Shown in pieces: positions 1 through 6,364 of a stretch of 8,598 bases of DNA. The first letter of the stretch is position 1. Each line of letters opens with the position of its first letter. The stretch is from a bacterium (GTDB lineage Bacteria; T1Sed10-126), in NCBI GenBank assembly GCA_003554945.1, contig PWHN01000067.1:1-8598 (forward strand), written 5' to 3'. The translations under genes were made by a program, and so were the position numbers. The notes under the pieces are model-generated. The model was given only the letters and a program-made list of their open reading frames with translations, did no database searches and was not told where the DNA came from.

Positions 1-19
1 ATTACTAAAGGGGTTTTTC

Positions 20-25
20 TATAAT
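20..25 (+). promoter_or_regulatory. Candidate -10 box upstream of the glycosyltransferase gene
   Basis: A perfect TATAAT lies 28 bases before the ATG at 54. The matching -35 would fall at or beyond the left edge of the window, so the promoter cannot be confirmed. The region is very AT-rich, so a chance match is possible. The gene may instead be co-transcribed with one further left. Confidence 0.3.
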
Positions 26-53
26 ATTTAGGTTAAAAAAACTTGGTGATAAA

Positions 54-1103
54 ATGAAGATTCTTTATGTCAAACGACAAATTGTAGATACTATCTGGAA
101 AAAAATTCCTAAAAAAATTAGACAGTGGTATTGTTTTTGGGGGAGGGAAGGCTTTTTTAGAGCCTCTCTTCATTATCATAACGAGGTAACGGAAATTTTT
201 TTGAAGCATTTAGAAAATAAAAGCCAATCTTGGATTAACAAATTTGATTTAATTATTTTTAATTTCAGGGCGAATCATGCGCCGCATAAAGATAGTTATG
301 GTTTTAATACTCTGTGGGATTGGGTTGAAGAGTTTAAAAATAAAATACAGAATAAACCTGTTGTTTTATTAGATGTAAATGCTTCAGCCGGGAAAACCGG
401 TAATAATGATTTGTTAGATAATTTTGATCTTGTGTTTAAACGTGAGATATTCAGGGCCAATATCAAATATAATTCATTAAAACCTACGAATCGTGCGAAG
501 TTGCGAACTACAATGCTTTCCTGTCATTTTGTTTCGGCTTCGCGGTTTAATTTTAAGGAAATCAATATTGAAGAAGAGGGTTTCCGTTCACCAGCCGAGG
601 AATTTGAGCATGATGTTTTTTTCGTGGGGAAAGACACTTCACAGGAAAGAAGAGCTTTAGTCGATAGACTCCTGGATTCGGAGTATGATTTTTATGGGGG
701 GCTGCAGGAGAAGAAAGAAAAATTACCGGAGCGGTTGAAGACTAAGAGGCTGGGTAAAAAAGAATACATAAAAACTATCCGAAACAGTAAAATCAACCTG
801 GCTCCCGAAGGACTCGGTGAATTCACCTATCGCCACCTGGAAATATGGTGGGCCTGCGCTTTCATGCTCTGCTCGCCCTCCATTAACGAACTGGAATTGC
901 CGTTGGATGTTGAGGACGGGGTTCATTATGTCACTTACGAGTCAGAAGATGATCTGCTTGATAAAATAGATTACTATCTGAAGCACCCGCAGCAACGAAA
1001 ACAGATTGCACAAAACGGACGCAAAGCATTTGAGGACGGATACGATTTCGAGAAACACGGAGAATATATAACAGGGGCACTTAAATCTATCGTTTACCCA
1101 TAG
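54..1103 (+). CDS. CgeB-like family glycosyltransferase
   Basis: This 349-residue soluble protein is probably a GT-B glycosyltransferase that adds a sugar during polysaccharide synthesis at the cytoplasmic face; the sugar is unknown. The family call rests on the C-terminal third, which looks like the Glyco_trans_1_2/CgeB type. Residues 239-252 read YIKTIRNSKINLAP, followed by GEFTYRHLEIWWACAFMLC (255-273), the usual 'R..E..A.G.f.l' segment near the nucleotide-sugar site. A 'Y.S.DDLLDKIDYYL' stretch (295-309) and a final helix HPQQRKQIAQNGRKAF (311-326) complete the pattern. The N-terminal half is lysine-rich with no recognisable motif. No signal peptide or membrane segment is visible. The start is supported by GGTGA five bases before the ATG. 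GC rises sharply within the gene: 16 of 60 bases at 421-480 but 62 of 120 at 781-900. It converges on the next gene. Confidence 0.75.
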   Translation: MKILYVKRQIVDTIWKKIPKKIRQWYCFWGREGFFRASLHYHNEVTEIFLKHLENKSQSWINKFDLIIFNFRANHAPHKDSYGFNTLWDWVEEFKNKIQNKPVVLLDVNASAGKTGNNDLLDNFDLVFKREIFRANIKYNSLKPTNRAKLRTTMLSCHFVSASRFNFKEINIEEEGFRSPAEEFEHDVFFVGKDTSQERRALVDRLLDSEYDFYGGLQEKKEKLPERLKTKRLGKKEYIKTIRNSKINLAPEGLGEFTYRHLEIWWACAFMLCSPSINELELPLDVEDGVHYVTYESEDDLLDKIDYYLKHPQQRKQIAQNGRKAFEDGYDFEKHGEYITGALKSIVYP

Positions 1104-1113
1104 TATGCACGAC

Positions 1114-1138
1114 AAAATTCAACAGACGCTTGAATTTT
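1114..1138. terminator. AT-rich hairpin between convergent genes, possible shared terminator
   Basis: Perfect 9-bp arms (AAAATTCAA at 1114-1122 and TTGAATTTT at 1130-1138) enclose a 7-base loop. The hairpin sits in the 33-base gap between the convergent genes ending at 1103 (+) and 1137 (-). Each strand ends the hairpin in a short T-run, so it could act in both directions. The stem is AT-rich and therefore weak, and it overlaps the last base pairs of the minus-strand stop codon. Confidence 0.4.
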
Positions 1139-1970
1139 ATTCGGGCATTATCTCCTGGAGATCAGGATGATCTTTAAATTGTTTGAGTTCTGGGGGGAGG
1201 TCGTCAAAAGAGGTGGCTTCTTCTATTCTTTTTCTAATTTCTTCCCACTTTTCATGGCGGGCTCTTACGACAACCAAAATTTCATCTATCTCCAGAAGCT
1301 TAGCGATTGCCAACCTGTGTTTGCCTGAACATATTTTCCCTATTTGACCATTGCGTCCAATATTTACCCCCACCTCATTGAGAATAGGATGAATCGTGTC
1401 GTTATTTTCTTTCCAGGTCTCCGCGGGAGCTTCCTCTAACAATTCTTTTTGAGATTTGTAGCCTTCAACCCGGATTTCTTGCAATAAACAATCAATTTCT
1501 TTCAAAAAATCCTTTACCGAGTCGTATTCTCGCCGAAAATCGCCTGATTTAAAGCGCTGCTTATATTTCTTAAAAAGTTCAGTTTGCTCCCACTCATTCT
1601 CGTATTCAAAGTGTTTTTCCAGACTTTTATATACTAGCGTTTCCTCAAATTCTTTAGAATTTAAATCCCAATCTCCTCCCTTAACAACACCAAATTTTTG
1701 AGGGAAATCGTCAAAATATAGTTCAACATCATCGGGGGAAATTTCTAAAAATTTGATAGTGCTGGCATCGGTGGATTTTGGGTATAATTGTTCTAAGGTG
1801 GCGAGATAAAATTTCAACAATTTACGGGATATAGGGTTCGAGCGAATAATTTTTATCTTATACAGTAGAGCGATAAAACGGCTAAAAACAAAATCAAAAC
1901 TGCGGAGAAAAAATCTTCTCGGTCCCTCGTTTTTGTAAACAGCAATGATTTTTGAAAACAGTTTTTTCAT
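1137..1970 (-). CDS. Uncharacterised protein with ParB/sulfiredoxin-like C-terminal motif
   Basis: Function is unknown. This 277-residue, highly charged protein has a basic N-terminus (residues 1-60) that looks amphipathic rather than a clear membrane span. A GGDWD motif at 98-102 comes before an acidic/lysine-rich middle with likely long helices (103-185). The most telling part is 197-243: LNEVGVNIGRNGQI, then SGKHRLAIAKLL (215-226), then VVVRARHEKW. This resembles the ParB/sulfiredoxin fold signature (G-x-HR-x-x-A). Similar proteins occur in polysaccharide loci of archaea and bacteria, as far as I recall. A nuclease, kinase or nucleotide-binding role cannot be chosen from sequence. The ATG lies 2 bases after the fkbM-type stop (TAA-CA-ATG on the minus strand) with no Shine-Dalgarno of its own. 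Its translation is therefore probably coupled to the methyltransferase, suggesting a shared task. Confidence 0.6.
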   Translation of the reverse strand: MKKLFSKIIAVYKNEGPRRFFLRSFDFVFSRFIALLYKIKIIRSNPISRKLLKFYLATLEQLYPKSTDASTIKFLEISPDDVELYFDDFPQKFGVVKGGDWDLNSKEFEETLVYKSLEKHFEYENEWEQTELFKKYKQRFKSGDFRREYDSVKDFLKEIDCLLQEIRVEGYKSQKELLEEAPAETWKENNDTIHPILNEVGVNIGRNGQIGKICSGKHRLAIAKLLEIDEILVVVRARHEKWEEIRKRIEEATSFDDLPPELKQFKDHPDLQEIMPE

Positions 1971-1972
1971 TG

Positions 1973-2914
1973 TTAAAAATTTAGGTTTTTACTTGCAAAA
2001 AGTATGGAATTCCGAATCGCTGGAATTTCATCGAAATTATTAATAGTTGAAGTCATGTCTTGTTTATTGTTGTAACTAACCCACTTTAGTTCAAAACCAC
2101 ACTCTTTTAACAGGTGAATAACTGTAGCTTCTTGGTTGTTTTCCCTGTGGTGAAGTTCAACAAAAATATACATCGGACGTTTGGAATTTAATAAATCGGA
2201 CATCCCTTTAAAGACTTGGCCCTCGTATCCTTCCACGTCCATTCGTATAATCAAGGGATCCTCCGAAGGTATTTTAAATTTTTGTACCAGCAAATCAAGC
2301 GGGTATAGTTTGACTTCCTCTGTTACTTTATCATTATGTTTAGTTTCATTGGTAATGTAGTGAGTATTTGCTTTCCCACTGATGGTTAGCTTTTTGGTAG
2401 TTTGTTCAGCACCGGCGGCAAAAGGTAGAACTTTTACATTAGAATAATTATTTAGTTGTATATTTTTCTTCATGCGAGCAATATTATCAGGTTCTGGTTC
2501 CAGGGCATAAATGTGCCCTTTTTTACCTAATATATGAGCTTCAAGCAGGACATAATAACCTACGTTCGCCCCCACATCAAAAATATTTATCAAAGAATCA
2601 CTATTCGCTTTAAACTTCTGCAAAATTTCTTTGTATTTCTCAGTTGGTCCCGGTTCTCTAATACCATAGATAGCGAGTTTTCTTTCCAAAACACGCGAAC
2701 TATCCGGGTGAAAATCGAGTTTCATTTTACTGCCATTGATTGATTGTACCATCTCAAAATCATCTGTTCGAAGTAAAAGTAACCGGTAGCGCAACCATTC
2801 TATAAGGGGAGAAATATAACTGATACGCAAAAGATACCGTAATGTATTTTTAAGTGCCGCTCTGAAGCCCAATTTAGTGTGGATATCAATGAAGAGAGAA
2901 ATTTTATTACTCAA
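1973..2914 (-). CDS. FkbM family SAM-dependent methyltransferase
   Basis: This 313-residue protein is predicted to O-methylate a sugar or related acceptor in surface glycan synthesis, using S-adenosylmethionine. The Methyltransf_21 (FkbM) pattern is clear. Motif I is IFDVGANVGYYVLLEA (111-126), the SAM-binding glycine loop. The acidic motif II is YALEPEPDN (136-144). RMDVEGYEGQVFKG (224-237) is the family hallmark, followed by YIFVELHH (249-256). The first 105 residues are basic and family-variable. Length is normal to slightly long. The start is a TTG at 2914, preceded 11 bases upstream by AGGAGG. An in-frame TAG lies just upstream, so the reading frame cannot extend far; an ATC one codon earlier is the only alternative. 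It is the first gene of a two-gene operon with the ParB-like gene. The methyl acceptor is unknown. Confidence 0.85.
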   Translation of the reverse strand: MSNKISLFIDIHTKLGFRAALKNTLRYLLRISYISPLIEWLRYRLLLLRTDDFEMVQSINGSKMKLDFHPDSSRVLERKLAIYGIREPGPTEKYKEILQKFKANSDSLINIFDVGANVGYYVLLEAHILGKKGHIYALEPEPDNIARMKKNIQLNNYSNVKVLPFAAGAEQTTKKLTISGKANTHYITNETKHNDKVTEEVKLYPLDLLVQKFKIPSEDPLIIRMDVEGYEGQVFKGMSDLLNSKRPMYIFVELHHRENNQEATVIHLLKECGFELKWVSYNNKQDMTSTINNFDEIPAIRNSILFASKNLNF

Positions 2915-2943
2915 GATAGCGTTACCCTCCTAATAAGTATTTG

Positions 2944-2953
2944 GCCAATTGGC
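2944..2953. promoter_or_regulatory. GCCAATTGGC palindrome in the fkbM-type leader
   Basis: A perfect 10-bp palindrome, overlapped on its left by TTGGCCAA (2941-2948). It lies just downstream of the candidate -10 of the methyltransferase operon, where a repressor could act. No known regulator is recognised, so operator function is inference. Confidence 0.25.
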
Positions 2954-2957
2954 AAAC

Positions 2958-2987
2958 AATATAAAGCGACTTTGTTAAGTTCGCCAA
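2958..2987 (-). promoter_or_regulatory. Candidate promoter of the FkbM / ParB-like operon
   Basis: On the minus strand, TTGGCG (2987-2982) and TATATT (2963-2958) are separated by 18 bases, a sigma70-like arrangement. Transcription would begin around 2951, leaving a leader of about 36 bases that carries the AGGAGG before the TTG start. The -35 matches the consensus at four of six positions. The site lies just downstream of the hairpin terminator at 3042-3101, a sensible order. Confidence 0.4.
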
Positions 2988-3037
2988 ATTAGTCCGAGTT
3001 TTGTGCTCGTGCAGGGTTCTATTAACAGATTTCATTT

Positions 3038-3101
3038 AAAAAAGGGTGCCTCCTTTAAAATGAGTGATTCACTCAAAACACTCAAAAAGGAGGCGACCCT
3101 T
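3038..3101 (-). terminator. Strong hairpin followed by T-run (intrinsic terminator, minus strand)
   Basis: Arms at 3042-3056 and 3086-3101 pair over 15 bp with one bulged base (G3095). On the minus strand the stem is followed by TTTTTT (3043-3038), the form of an intrinsic terminator. Between the arms lies a second palindrome, TGAGTGA-T-TCACTCA (3061-3075). The structure would shield the methyltransferase operon from minus-strand read-through. No intact minus-strand gene now lies upstream, so it may outlive a lost gene or be the end of a decayed mobile element. Confidence 0.55.
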
Positions 3102-3104
3102 CTG

Positions 3105-3815
3105 ACAGATAAGGCTCTCATGCAAAACCGGAGAATTCAATGGTTTCGAGATTGGTAGGACGATAGATTTCCCACAATTCAAGGTTCATCAGCGAAGCCA
3201 AGTGGTTGTGCGAGTGGTTGGATGTTCAAGACCTTCCAGCCCGCAATACACTGGCGAGTCTAGTTGGATAGGGCCCGATGGGCTGATGTTCACCAAACAC
3301 GCAAGAAGAACCGGGAGACGGTCACTGATATTTTGAAACACCGGGGGCTTCTGGATTTGCACGTGGACATTGATGCAAAGGTTCACGAAAGCGATCGAGA
3401 AAGTGCCCGGGGAACCTACGATGGACGGAGGGGGATTGACCGCTTTATGTGACGTGTCCCTCCCAGAAACTGCTGTGGGGCGGGTTGTTTCGCCCCGGAA
3501 ATTGTGTCCACAAACAGCATCTGGATTCAATGGTTCGCACTACACTTCGGACTCTATCGGAGACGCTTCATCGGATTCAAGTTACAAGGGACACCGTATT
3601 CCCCGTGGGGGAAATAGGCTCGCCCGGTTCGTTCGCCGCTGTTGGTTTCAACGCGGGTCTCCCTCATTTGCCTGAAACTTCGTTGGTTGTCAAATCATTC
3701 ATTCTGGAAAGACTCTACCCGAATTTACTCAAAATGACGGCACATCGAAAAATTGACTCTTTTTGCAGAACCTTCCCCGGTGTAATTTCATCTCTTCCTG
3801 CAAATTCTTGGTGAG
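3105..3815. other. GC-rich degenerate stretch without an intact gene
   Basis: No convincing gene can be built here on either strand. Reading frames are short and switch: a frame from ATG 3060 stops at 3161, another piece runs 3175-3252, another 3264-3449, and another 3449-3814. None shows a motif I recognise. The section is GC-richer than its neighbours (98 of 180 bases at 3361-3540), unlike the AT-rich LicD and flippase sequence that follows. The likeliest reading is the eroded remains of a gene or insertion sequence acquired from elsewhere. A short segment at 3175-3249 (EAKWLCEWLDVQDLPA) loosely recalls transposase N-termini but is far too weak for a call. Confidence 0.4.
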
Positions 3816-3823
3816 CTTGTGAA

Positions 3824-4204
3824 ATGGACGGCTATTCGCTAAAATTTAGGCGTCTTAAATTTTATCCGATCTTTTGGAACAGTGCAAATTTGAAATTCTG
3901 GTTTGATTTTGGGACACTGCTCGGGATTGTTAGAGAGGGAAAACTTTTACCTGGTGCCGGTGATATTGGTATAGTTGAACCTAAAAAAATAAATCAATGT
4001 TTTGACCAGTGAGTTAGAAGCTATAATTTAGGAACAAGGATGTTGTCTGAGATACATTATCACTTATTTTCTCCCCAAAAAATAAATCGTTTAAAAATGG
4101 GTGATTTTTTTGAAAAGTAAATTGATTTTGAGCGGTATGAAGAAAGTATTTTATAGACACCTGAAGCAGTTGGCAATATATCAAAGAAAAAGTATAAGTT
4201 TCAA
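3824..4204 (+). pseudogene. LicD-family nucleotidyl/phosphocholine transferase remnant
   Basis: One frame carries a recognisable but dead LicD-like sequence. Residues 21-50 include ANLKFWFDFGTLLGIVREGK, then LLPGAGDIGI. This is the family core 'fWLDyGTLLGavR.G..iP.DdDiDig', but positions that should be aspartates read PGAGDIGI, so the metal-binding cluster is lost. In-frame stops follow at 4010 (TGA), 4118 (TAA) and 4154 (TAG). Homology-like text continues between them, including YHLFSPQK, KMGDFFEK, IDFERYEES and TPEAVGN, the last like the family's C-terminal end. At about 126 codons it is roughly half the normal length, so internal deletions are likely. Active relatives transfer phosphocholine or a similar phospho-group to surface glycans. 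The frame is closed by a TGA at 3812 and runs into the flippase start. Confidence 0.75.
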
Positions 4205-5535
4205 TGTATAAAAAAATTAAACGCTGGTTTCCTGTTTATGCTCTCAAGAATATTTCTTTTTTAACTGTTGGTAAGTTTATTCAATATACCGGTGGCTTTT
4301 TATACGGTGTATTTGGTGCTTGGATTTTAGGGGCGGAAGGTTTTGGACAACTTGTATTGATTATCTCCGTGGTCCATCTTATAAAAATACCCTTTACAAT
4401 TCCTTTGGGTCCCCCCTTGTTAAAATTAGTCCGCACCCGTCTCTCCGGGGAGGGGAAGTTGAGAAATCGAGATTATGCAGTTACGTGTTTTTTAATTACA
4501 GGAATTGCTTCTGTAATGTTTGGGGTTTTATTTTTAATTTTTCTTTATTTCGGAGCTCCTCATATCAATTTTTTTGAAGCCTGGCAGCGGGCCTTAGGAC
4601 TATATGCATTATCAAGGGTGATTTCTATTGTTCGCAGTCCAACCACTTATCTGATGGATGCTTACGAAAAGTATGGTTGGCATTCTTTTTTCATGGTTTG
4701 GTATTCGTTGTTTTCAGATATTCTTCCTGTTATTTTTATGTATTTTGCTGGAATTTGGGGAGCTTGCCTGGGTTATTTAATTGGAGAAATTATTATATTT
4801 ATCTCAAATATTATTGCGGCTCTAAAAATATGGGGGAAAGTGGTATTGTCAAGTTTTTTTGCCCCACGCATTCAGTTTATACCGGTCTTTTTTGAACTGT
4901 ATAGAAATGTTCGCAGTGCCTATGTGGCAAAATTAATGAAAACACCATATCAGAAGATTGTCAATTTATTAATTGGTAGTTATGTTAGTCCGGCCGGGAC
5001 GGGATACTACAACATAGCGATGAAATTTGAAAAGATATTCAGATTTGTAGTCGAGCCAATCAAAACCTATCTTTTCCCTCGCCTGGTCAAAAAGTGGTCT
5101 CAGAGAAGCAAAAAAGAATTTTTTTATACATTGCGAAAATATTTTTATCAACTCGGACCAACTTATTTATTATTAGCCCTGCTAATCGGATTGATGTCTC
5201 CCTGGTTGATTCCTATTCTTTATAGTCCTGAATTTACGCCGGCCATTCCCCTGGTCTATATCCTTCTCCCTGCTTTTGTATTTTTAAAGTTGTTTAATAT
5301 TTTTCATAACATTACTTTTGTTATCAGTCAGCAGCGTGGGCTTGTTAACGAGGCAGCATTGAAATTAGTTTTAGGGGTTCCTATAGCATTTTTTCTTATT
5401 TTTCATTTTGGATATATAGGTGCGGCCTGGGCGTATTTAGCAACTACGTTAATAGTTGTTATCTACCAGATATATTTTTTTCACAAACATTTCAAATGGC
5501 GCTGGCTCATCCCTCCCCATCGGGGTCAGAGTTAA
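4204..5535 (+). CDS. Wzx-type polysaccharide/oligosaccharide flippase
   Basis: A 443-residue inner-membrane protein, predicted to flip lipid-linked oligosaccharide units from cytoplasm to periplasm in Wzx/Wzy-type synthesis. About 12 hydrophobic spans are visible, for example near residues 17-42, 48-70, 93-116, 160-182, 185-207, 317-337, 340-362 and 385-425. Basic loops (RTRLSGEGKLRNRD 77-90; KKWSQRSKKEFFYTLRK around 294-310) fit the positive-inside rule. WILGAEGFGQLVLI (40-53) is the usual 'lG..gfG.y.l' of the MATE/MVF-like polysaccharide exporters. Length is typical. No Shine-Dalgarno precedes the ATG, which overlaps the tail of the LicD-like pseudogene; translation may once have been coupled to it. 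The last codons (RGQS-stop) lie inside a 28-bp repeat, so the natural C-terminus may have been altered. The exact sugar cargo is unknown. Confidence 0.85.
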   Translation: MYKKIKRWFPVYALKNISFLTVGKFIQYTGGFLYGVFGAWILGAEGFGQLVLIISVVHLIKIPFTIPLGPPLLKLVRTRLSGEGKLRNRDYAVTCFLITGIASVMFGVLFLIFLYFGAPHINFFEAWQRALGLYALSRVISIVRSPTTYLMDAYEKYGWHSFFMVWYSLFSDILPVIFMYFAGIWGACLGYLIGEIIIFISNIIAALKIWGKVVLSSFFAPRIQFIPVFFELYRNVRSAYVAKLMKTPYQKIVNLLIGSYVSPAGTGYYNIAMKFEKIFRFVVEPIKTYLFPRLVKKWSQRSKKEFFYTLRKYFYQLGPTYLLLALLIGLMSPWLIPILYSPEFTPAIPLVYILLPAFVFLKLFNIFHNITFVISQQRGLVNEAALKLVLGVPIAFFLIFHFGYIGAAWAYLATTLIVVIYQIYFFHKHFKWRWLIPPHRGQS

Positions 5536-5584
5536 ACTTTAAACTTAAGCACAATCGGGTCAGAGTTAAACTTTAAACTTAAGC
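5523..5584. repeat. Two direct copies of a 28-bp repeat at the flippase 3' end
   Basis: A 28-bp sequence beginning GGGTCAGAGTTAAAC and ending AAACTTAAGC occurs exactly at 5523-5550 and again at 5557-5584. The copies are separated by 6 bases, and ATCGGG-type flanks extend the match on the left. The first copy supplies the flippase stop codon. Similar GGGTCAGAGTTAAAC words occur, in my memory, beside IS200-like/RAYT transposases in other bacteria; no such transposase is in this window. Confidence 0.8.
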
Positions 5585-5611
5585 GTAATTATAAATTATT
5601 TTGAACACCAA

Positions 5612-5628
5612 ATTACCTCGGAGGTTGA
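5612..5628. repeat. Left copy of a 17-bp direct repeat bracketing the TA operons
   Basis: ATTACCTCGGAGGTTGA is identical to 8385-8401, 2773 bp away and in the same orientation. Its core CCTCGGAGG is a 9-base near-palindrome. Both intact TA operons lie between the two copies. Confidence 0.75.
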
Positions 5629-5731
5629 GAAATCAGTGCTGAGGAGAGTAGGTGAGTAGGAAATGAGGAGATTAGGCGAGGTCAAGTGCGGGAAACCATG
5701 GGGAGTCAAGACCGGTAATCGGTAATCAGTA

Positions 5732-5802
5732 GTCGGTAACATCGGAAGAGCGTGAAAAGGAGATGAGGAAATTAGGAGATGAAGAGATTAGGCGAAGTCA
5801 AG
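5732..5802. repeat. 71-bp exact repeat, copy 1
   Basis: Identical over 71 bases to 6088-6158, offset 356 bases in the same orientation. It begins GTCGGTAACATCGG and ends GCGAAGTCAAG. Looser GGTAATC tandem similarity extends to the left of both copies. Perfect identity in non-coding DNA implies recent duplication or gene conversion. Confidence 0.9.
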
Positions 5803-5945
5803 TGCGGGGCGGAAGTTCTCGGTAGGGCGGTGGGGGGAAGAGGCGAGTGGGGGAAAGTTCGCAGAGCGCAGGGAGCAGGGCGCTTGGCGTAATGTAAACC
5901 TCAGATCAAGGACGAAAGTCAAAAACGGAGAACGGAAAGGCGCAG

Positions 5946-6045
5946 AGGCGGAAGTTCGGGCAAATCAAAAGCGGGAGCGAAGATCAAGATCAAAAATTAT
6001 GAAGGACCAATCAAGATGGATTGCGGGTCGTGGCCCGCAATGACG
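5946..6045. repeat. 100-bp repeat, left copy flanking the DUF433/DUF5615 operon
   Basis: Starts AGGCGGAAGTTCGGG and ends with a palindrome and AATGACG. It matches 7261-7353 along its length with a few substitutions and a 7-base length difference. The last 41 bases (6005-6045) are identical to 7313-7353. Confidence 0.85.
6018..6045. repeat. dRS3-like palindromic element 1
   Basis: Arms TTGCGGG (6021-6027) and CCCGCAA (6034-6040) enclose a 6-base loop. The element has GGA on the left and TGACG on the right. The layout GGATT-stem-loop-stem-AATGACG is that of common dispersed bacterial palindromes such as neisserial dRS3. Loop sequence TCGTGG is shared with the copy at 7329-7348. Confidence 0.75.
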
Positions 6046-6087
6046 GAAGAGAGATCAAGGGCAAAGTTCGGTAATCAGTAATCGGTT

Positions 6088-6158
6088 GTCGGTAACATCG
6101 GAAGAGCGTGAAAAGGAGATGAGGAAATTAGGAGATGAAGAGATTAGGCGAAGTCAAG
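6088..6158. repeat. 71-bp exact repeat, copy 2
   Basis: The second, identical copy of 5732-5802. After the match, this copy continues into the palindrome at 6187-6208 while copy 1 continues into GCGGGGCGGAAG, so the blocks are shuffled as modules. Confidence 0.9.
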
Positions 6159-6184
6159 AGCAGGAAACCGAAGACCTTACACAT

Positions 6185-6212
6185 GGATTCCGGCTCGGGG
6201 GCCGGAATGACG
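6185..6212. repeat. dRS3-like palindromic element 2
   Basis: Arms ATTCCGGC (6187-6194) and GCCGGAAT (6201-6208) enclose loop TCGGGG. The left flank is ATGG and the right flank is GACGG, as in the other two palindromes, although the stem sequence differs. It is a sequence variant of the same element family, with compensatory changes in both arms. Confidence 0.75.
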
Positions 6213-6219
6213 GGCGGTA

Positions 6220-6250
6220 GGTCAAGGTCAAGATCAAGGTCAAGATCAAG
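6220..6250. repeat. Hexanucleotide tandem, (G/A)(G/A)TCAA type
   Basis: About five units alternating GGTCAA and GATCAA run from 6220 to 6250. The same word AGATCAAG is scattered at 5981-5991, 6051-6058, 7212-7219 and 7295-7309, marking it as a general component of these spacers. Confidence 0.7.
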
Positions 6251-6267
6251 TTCCCCCCTCACCTGTA

Positions 6268-6291
6268 TCCTCTCCCTCGGAGGGGAGAGGA
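6268..6291. repeat. CCTCTCCC hairpin
   Basis: TCCTCTCCC (6268-6276) pairs with GGGAGAGGA (6283-6291). The preceding CCCCCTCACC is typical of the 'CCCCTCACCC..CCTCTCCC' repeat found in many unrelated bacterial genomes. No T-run follows on the + strand, so a terminator role is not supported. Confidence 0.6.
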
Positions 6292-6364
6292 GATGAGTTA
6301 AGCGCTTGGCGTGAGTTCTCGAAGAGGCGAGAAGCGGTGCGAGTAGTTTATCAGCCCCGGACAG

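Larger units (their letters stand above)
5632..6340. repeat. Mosaic repeat spacer, purine-rich on the + strand
   Basis: There is no gene in these 700 bases. They are assembled from short recurring words: AGGAGAT and GAGATTAGG tandems, GGTAATC/GGTAATCAG tandems (5712-5739, 6069-6086), GCGCAGGG and CGCTTGGCGTA, and AGATCAAG/GGTCAAG hexamers. Purines make up 46 of 60 bases at 5641-5700 and 44 of 60 at 6121-6180 on the + strand. A 17-base word, GCAGGGCGCTTGGCGTA (5875-5891), recurs at 7141-7157. A weak hairpin, TTCTCG with CGAGAA (6316-6333), lies downstream of the DUF5615 gene but lacks a T-run. Confidence 0.75.

Noticed and set aside
3175-3249. Transposase N-terminus (ISAs1-like) in the degenerate block
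   Set aside because: The resemblance is limited to a few residues, with no DDE motif, terminal repeats or target duplication visible.
3189-3530. 113-codon minus-strand open frame
   Set aside because: The composition is proline/threonine/serine-rich and shadow-like, there is no ribosome site or motif, and it lies in a degenerate region with equally long frames on the other strand.
3449-3814. 121-codon + strand open frame as an intact gene
   Set aside because: It has no recognisable domain and no Shine-Dalgarno sequence, and it overlaps competing frames of similar length. It is better viewed as part of a decayed stretch.
5824-5853. G-quadruplex candidate
   Set aside because: Only three separate runs of three or more G are present, so a canonical three-tetrad structure is not supported.
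5523-6250. Possible CRISPR array from regularly repeated words
   Set aside because: Only two copies of the 28-bp repeat occur, with a 6-base spacer. The other repeats are irregular low-complexity words. There are no uniform spacers and no cas genes.
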